Assembly: GCF_013166515.1 (NCBI RefSeq)
Contig: NZ_JABKKJ010000011.1
Location: forward strand, 1-64,000
Source: Xylanibacter caecicola
Lineage (GTDB): Bacteria > Bacteroidota > Bacteroidia > Bacteroidales > Bacteroidaceae
Direction of reading: 5' to 3'
Length of the DNA: 64,000 nt
The notes beneath the pieces were generated by a model, which was not told the origin of the DNA, ran no database searches, and saw nothing but the letters and a program-made list of their open reading frames with translations. Each line of letters starts with the position of its first letter. Position 1 is the stretch's first letter. Made by a program: the position numbers and the translations under genes. This document shows positions 60,088 through 64,000 of this stretch, in pieces.

Positions 60088-61785
60088 ATGTTCAGCAATA
60101 AAGAAAACATTAACATGCTCACAACGCTGCTCGTAGCGCATGGCATACGCCATGTCGTTGTCTGTCCGGGCAGCCGTAACGCTCCTCTGATACACAATTT
60201 CAACGAGTGCGATGCACTGCAGTGCCACCCCGTAACCGATGAAAGGAGTGCGGGATTTTATGCCCTCGGCATGGCACAGGCATCGGGTAGCCCCGTGGCG
60301 GTGTGCGTCACATCGGGCACGGCATTGCTAAATCTTGCCCCTGCAGTGGCTGAAGCCTTTTATCTTAAGTTGCCGTTGGTGGTCGTTTCTGCCGACCGTC
60401 CCGCAGCTTTCATAGACCAACTCGACGGTCAGACGCTGCCTCAGGACAACGCTTTAGGCTGTTTTTCAAGAAAGTCGATAAGCGTTCAGGAACCTTGCGA
60501 CGACACCGGTCGCTGGCACTGCAACCGTATGATAAACGAAACGCTGCTCGAATGTGTGCGCAACGGCGGCGGTCCGGTCCATATAAACGTGCCCGTTTCA
60601 GAGCCGCTTTTCAACTTCACCACTCCCTCTCTGCCTGTAGAAAGGGTTATAAGGCGGATTGAGCCGGTCGCTGACACGGTGTCTTTGGAAGATACTCTCG
60701 TTGCGTCGTTCATCAGGGCACGCAGACCGATGATAGTGATAGGGCAGATGAAGCGGGACAGAATGCCGCATGACATTATCGAAACGTTGTCAAAACGCGC
60801 CGTGATTATAAGCGAGTCGCTTGCCTACACTTTGCACATAATGCATTTCGACGAAGCGATAAGTTCGCTGAAAGACATTGATGAATACTTGCCGGACTTC
60901 ATACTTTACATAGGCGGAACGTTGGTTTCCAAGCGTATCAAGGCTTTCTTGCGCAAGGCACAGGATGCCGATGTGTGGCGGATAGACGATGACGGAGACA
61001 TTCATGATACGTTCATGAACCTTAGAACCGTGGTGCAAGGCAGGCACGAGGATGCGCTTGCGCTGTTGGCAGATGCGTGCGGTGACACACGGGAGTGTGC
61101 TTATGCAGGGCAATGGAACGGCATTCTGAATACCGCCGCGCAGTGTGCCGCCGACTATGAGCCTGCCTTTTCACAGATGGCTGTGGTGAAATATTTTGAA
61201 GAACAGCTTGAAGACATGGACTATGACTATGATGTGTACTATGGCAACAGTTCTTCCGTGAGACTGGCAAATATCTATGCCGACCATCATGTCTTCTGCA
61301 ACCGGGGCGTAAACGGCATAGAAGGCAGCCTTTCAGTTGCCGCCGGGCACTCCGTTGTATGCAGAAGAATGGTGTTCTGTGTCATAGGCGACCTCAGTTT
61401 CATGTACGACAGTAATGCCCTTTGGAACGTCTGTTTGCACGGTAATCTGCGTATAATACTGTTGAACAACGGTTGCGGTGGCATATTCTACGGTCTAAAA
61501 GGACTTGAGAAAAGTCCGTCGCTCGACAATATGGTTGCCGGCAAGCACGCGGCAAGCGCACAAGGCGTATGCGCGCAGAACGATATAGGTTATCTTAAGG
61601 CGACCGACATGAGTGAAATGCAGATAGGCATCGTTACGCTTCTTACATCGGAAACTTCGCGTCCCATGGTTCTCGAAGTGTTTACCGATGCCTTTGAGGA
61701 CAAGAAGGCATTGGATGAGTATTACAGAAAGATAGTCGGGACAATTCGGGAGGGTGTTGCAAAACCTGAATTTATTCCACGGTAG
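60088..61785 (+). CDS. menD: SEPHCHC synthase MenD
   Basis: This 565-residue thiamine-diphosphate enzyme joins isochorismate and 2-oxoglutarate. The N-terminal block HVVVCPGSRNAPL (about 23-35) and ERSAGFYALGMAQASGSPVA are typical. The ThDP motif starts at GDLSFMYDSNALWN (about 434-447) and ends at LLNNGCGGIF (about 459-468). The last 12 codons (GVAKPEFIPR region) lie inside the left end of a MITE-like element, so the C-terminal residues are element-encoded. It is preceded by a 78-nt gap after menF. Confidence 0.95.
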   Translation: MFSNKENINMLTTLLVAHGIRHVVVCPGSRNAPLIHNFNECDALQCHPVTDERSAGFYALGMAQASGSPVAVCVTSGTALLNLAPAVAEAFYLKLPLVVVSADRPAAFIDQLDGQTLPQDNALGCFSRKSISVQEPCDDTGRWHCNRMINETLLECVRNGGGPVHINVPVSEPLFNFTTPSLPVERVIRRIEPVADTVSLEDTLVASFIRARRPMIVIGQMKRDRMPHDIIETLSKRAVIISESLAYTLHIMHFDEAISSLKDIDEYLPDFILYIGGTLVSKRIKAFLRKAQDADVWRIDDDGDIHDTFMNLRTVVQGRHEDALALLADACGDTRECAYAGQWNGILNTAAQCAADYEPAFSQMAVVKYFEEQLEDMDYDYDVYYGNSSSVRLANIYADHHVFCNRGVNGIEGSLSVAAGHSVVCRRMVFCVIGDLSFMYDSNALWNVCLHGNLRIILLNNGCGGIFYGLKGLEKSPSLDNMVAGKHAASAQGVCAQNDIGYLKATDMSEMQIGIVTLLTSETSRPMVLEVFTDAFEDKKALDEYYRKIVGTIREGVAKPEFIPR

Positions 61786-61925
61786 GGACATATTTTTCAC
61801 TTCGTTCAACAACACGTCTTGTATTTGTCCGCCAAATAAGCATTGAATATCAATATGTTATAAGCGGACAAATACAAGAATATGTCCTTACTCTAACTTA
61901 AAGAATGGAGTATTGCAACACCCTC
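61750..61925. mobile_element. MITE-like palindromic repeat, copy 5 (within the men operon)
   Basis: The outer ends GAGGGTGTTGCA (61750-61761) and its exact complement (61914-61925) bound a 176-bp element. The left arm has the long form with the extra 23-nt block seen in copy 3. The right arm has the short CATATTCTTG form seen in copies 1 and 2. It contains the menD stop codon (61783-61785) and separates menD from menB. Confidence 0.88.
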
Positions 61926-61972
61926 GGTTGACGAAATATACTTTTAGTTATTAAAATTAAAAACATTGAGAT

Positions 61973-62794
61973 ATGAACAAGAGAGAATGGAAAACCATCA
62001 GAGAGTTTGAAGAGATATTGTTTGAAGAATATAACGGCATAGCAAAGATAACCATTAACCGTCCGCGCTACCGCAACGCCTTTACCCCCAAGACAACGTG
62101 GGAGCTGTCCCAAGCATTCTCGTTGTGCAGGGAAATGCAGGACATAAGCGTGGTTCTTCTCACGGGAGCGGGAGATATGGCATTCTGTTCCGGCGGTGAC
62201 ATGAACGTCAAAGGGCGCGGAGGATATATCGATGGCGAAGGTGTGCCGCGCCTTAGCGTGCTTGATGTGCAGATGCAGATACGCCGTTTGCCCAAGCCGG
62301 TGATTGCAATGGTCAACGGATTTGCCATAGGCGGCGGACATGTGCTTCATCTTATGTGCGACCTTACCATAGCGAGCGAGAACGCGATATTCGGACAGAC
62401 GGGACCGAAGGTGGGTTCTTTCGATGCCGGTTTCGGCGCTTCATACCTCGCACGCATAGTGGGACAGAAGAAAGCACGTGAGATATGGTTCCTCTGCCGC
62501 AAGTATTCTGCCGCCGAAGCAGAGCGTATGGGACTTGTAAACAAGGTTGTTCCGCTCGACAGACTTGAAGACGAGTGTGTGGAGTGGGCTGAGACGATGA
62601 TGCAGCATTCGCCCCTTGCACTGCGCATGATAAAGGCTGGACTTAACGCAGAGCTTGACGGACAGGCGGGAATACAGGAACTGGCAGGTGATGCCACCAT
62701 GCTTTATTATTTCCTTGATGAAGCCCAGGAAGGCGGAAAGGCGTTCCTTGAGAAGCGGAAACCGGACTTCAAGAAGTATCCCAAGTTGCCTTGA
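61973..62794 (+). CDS. menB: 1,4-Dihydroxy-2-naphthoyl-CoA synthase MenB
   Basis: This 273-residue crotonase-fold enzyme cyclises o-succinylbenzoyl-CoA. Blocks visible are [16 protein letters not shown] (about 25-40), [16 protein letters not shown] (oxyanion region, about 72-87), [20 protein letters not shown] (about 112-131) and [15 protein letters not shown] (about 141-155), the last being diagnostic of MenB. The length is normal. It starts 47 nt after the MITE-like element that interrupts the operon. Confidence 0.95.
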   Translation: MNKREWKTIREFEEILFEEYNGIAKITINRPRYRNAFTPKTTWELSQAFSLCREMQDISVVLLTGAGDMAFCSGGDMNVKGRGGYIDGEGVPRLSVLDVQMQIRRLPKPVIAMVNGFAIGGGHVLHLMCDLTIASENAIFGQTGPKVGSFDAGFGASYLARIVGQKKAREIWFLCRKYSAAEAERMGLVNKVVPLDRLEDECVEWAETMMQHSPLALRMIKAGLNAELDGQAGIQELAGDATMLYYFLDEAQEGGKAFLEKRKPDFKKYPKLP

Positions 62795-62815
62795 TGTTCA
62801 CGAATATACCGGTTT

Positions 62816-63853
62816 ATGAGATACAGAATAGAGATAAAGGAGCGCATACTGCACTTTAAGAGTCCTGCCGGAACGTCGCGCGGAGTGTATAACACACGCC
62901 GTTCGTGGTTTTTGGAACTTACTTCCGACAGCATTCCCCAGCGTAAAGGGATAGGAGAATGCGCTCCGTTGTCGGCGTTGAGCTGTGACGATGTGGAAGA
63001 CTACGGCAGCATACTTAGAGAGTTCTGTGACGGTTTCGAGCGTACGGGCGTCGTCGACTATGATGCCATGCGGCATTATCCGTCGATGTTGTTCGGTCTT
63101 GAAACGGCTTTAGCACACTTTAATGCCGGGAGTCCCATGCTCTTTGACACGCCTTTCGGTCGTGGCGAGGAGGGAATACCTATAAACGGGCTTGTGTGGA
63201 TGGGCACGTTCGAGGAGATGAGTGCGCGGATAGAGGAAAAGATAAGGAACGGTTTCGGTTGCATAAAGCTGAAAATAGGCAGCATAGACTTTGACCGCGA
63301 GATAGAACTGATAAGGCAGATACGCGGCAGATTTGGCAAGGAAGAGATAGAACTGAGGGTGGATGCCAACGGTGCATTCACGTTTGAGGAGGCACAAAAG
63401 AGGCTTGAGATGCTGGCACGTTACGACATTCATTCCATAGAGCAGCCGATAAAGGCAGGTCAGTGGGACAGAATGGCAGACTTGTGCCGCCTGTCTCCGT
63501 TGCCGATAGCGCTGGACGAGGAGTTGATAGGCGTAAACGACAATGCCATGAAGAAGGATTTGTTAGACACGATACGCCCTGCATATATAATACTTAAGCC
63601 TTCTCTGCACGGTGGAATGCAGGGAACGCGCGAGTGGGTGAGGTTTGCCGATATGCGAGGTATAGGAAGTTGGATTACAAGTGCGCTGGAAAGCAACGTG
63701 GGACTTAACGCCGTCGCCCAGCTTACGGCTGATATATATGGCAGGAACATATCAATGCCGCAGGGACTTGGTACGGGACAGTTGTTTACGGACAACATTC
63801 CGATGCCGATAGAGATAAGGAAAGACATGCTATGGTGCTTGAAGAGTTTATAA
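62816..63853 (+). CDS. menC: o-Succinylbenzoate synthase MenC
   Basis: This 345-residue enolase-superfamily enzyme dehydrates SHCHC to o-succinylbenzoate. The KxK motif is in CIKLKIGS (about 145-152). Metal ligands appear in LRVDANGAF (Asp, about 180-188), HSIEQPI (Glu, about 206-212) and IALDEELIG (Asp, about 230-238). It starts 21 nt after menB and overlaps menE by 22 nt. Dipeptide epimerases share the fold; the men context decides. Confidence 0.92.
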   Translation: MRYRIEIKERILHFKSPAGTSRGVYNTRRSWFLELTSDSIPQRKGIGECAPLSALSCDDVEDYGSILREFCDGFERTGVVDYDAMRHYPSMLFGLETALAHFNAGSPMLFDTPFGRGEEGIPINGLVWMGTFEEMSARIEEKIRNGFGCIKLKIGSIDFDREIELIRQIRGRFGKEEIELRVDANGAFTFEEAQKRLEMLARYDIHSIEQPIKAGQWDRMADLCRLSPLPIALDEELIGVNDNAMKKDLLDTIRPAYIILKPSLHGGMQGTREWVRFADMRGIGSWITSALESNVGLNAVAQLTADIYGRNISMPQGLGTGQLFTDNIPMPIEIRKDMLWCLKSL

Positions 63854-64000
63854 AAGAGTGGAACGATGACGGCGGCACCGTGAGGGTCCGCACAAGCGGT
63901 TCTACGGGAAAGCCCAAGGAAATGCTTGTTGAAAAGGAACGCATGGCGGCAAGTGCGCGCATAACCTGTTCGTTTCTCGGACTGAAACGGGGAGACACGG
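63832..64000 (+). CDS. menE: o-Succinylbenzoate-CoA ligase MenE, 5' part (cut by the window end)
   Basis: The first 56 codons are present, starting at the ATG at 63832 inside the menC end. The AMP-binding P-loop TSGSTGKPKEM lies at about residues 21-31, very near the N-terminus. That indicates the short Bacteroidetes MenE lacking the usual long N-terminal subdomain. It activates o-succinylbenzoate with CoA for MenB. The rest is outside the window. Confidence 0.85.
   Translation, partial: MVLEEFIKEWNDDGGTVRVRTSGSTGKPKEMLVEKERMAASARITCSFLGLKRGDT

Overview
The window looks like chromosome from a member of the Bacteroidales, most probably a Prevotella-like genus. The evidence is a fused LpxC-FabZ, a BtuG-type surface propeller next to BtuB, SusR/HTCS-like propeller regulation, a DUF4835 (PorD) protein ahead of recN, MenFDBCE in one run, an Nqr complex, and promoters of the Bacteroidetes type (TTTG, about 19-23 nt, TAnnTTTG). 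No rRNA, tRNA, CRISPR array, phage or intact insertion sequence was found.

Layout. Positions 0.1-5.8 kb, minus strand: NudC, a secreted 5'-nucleotidase-like phosphoesterase and a membrane propeller-AraC regulator. Positions 5.9-11.4 kb, minus strand: a vitamin B12 uptake operon (btuB, btuG, btuF, btuC) behind a cobalamin riboswitch, with no ATPase gene. Positions 11.4-13.2 kb: a repeat island. Positions 13.2-17.5 kb, plus strand: porD, recN and a pseudoprotease-TPR protein. Positions 17.8-20.7 kb, minus strand: a lytic transglycosylase, a small membrane protein and RlmD. Positions 20.9-22.0 kb, plus strand: three overlapping small membrane proteins of unknown function, AT-richer than their surroundings. 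Positions 22.0-22.7 kb: a second repeat island. Positions 22.7-37.4 kb, minus strand: a long housekeeping run (phoH, purC, menG, aroE, purM, prfA, pyrF, an HD hydrolase, lpxD, lpxC/fabZ, lpxA, miaA, PBP1a). Positions 37.5-42.7 kb: a DUF5715 protein and a TamB-like protein. Positions 43.6-49.5 kb, plus strand: nqrABCDEF. Positions 50.2-55.2 kb, minus strand: a HAD phosphatase, pgi, gpsA and lysS. Positions 55.6-57.8 kb, minus strand: an outer-membrane beta-barrel receptor with a tandem promoter array. Positions 58.5-64.0 kb, plus strand: the menaquinone operon (thioesterase, menF, menD, menB, menC, menE cut by the window end).

How the genes fit together. The men operon and the distant menG make menaquinone, and Nqr reduces quinone while pumping sodium. 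lpxA, lpxC/fabZ and lpxD make the acylated glucosamine core of lipid A, while PBP1a, the lytic transglycosylase and TamB serve the envelope. BtuB/BtuG/BtuF/BtuC carry cobalamin from the surface to the inner membrane.

The most unusual content is between genes. There is (1) a family of about 150-185 bp palindromic MITE-like elements, one of which supplies the 3' end of menD and another of which abuts the cobalamin riboswitch; (2) arrays with an exact 22-bp period at 12.2, 49.7 and 49.8 kb; (3) a 66-bp tandem repeat that multiplies a complete promoter; (4) a composite intergenic unit present in opposite orientations at 12 and 22 kb; and (5) near-identical promoter modules driving the divergent btu and porD-recN operons.
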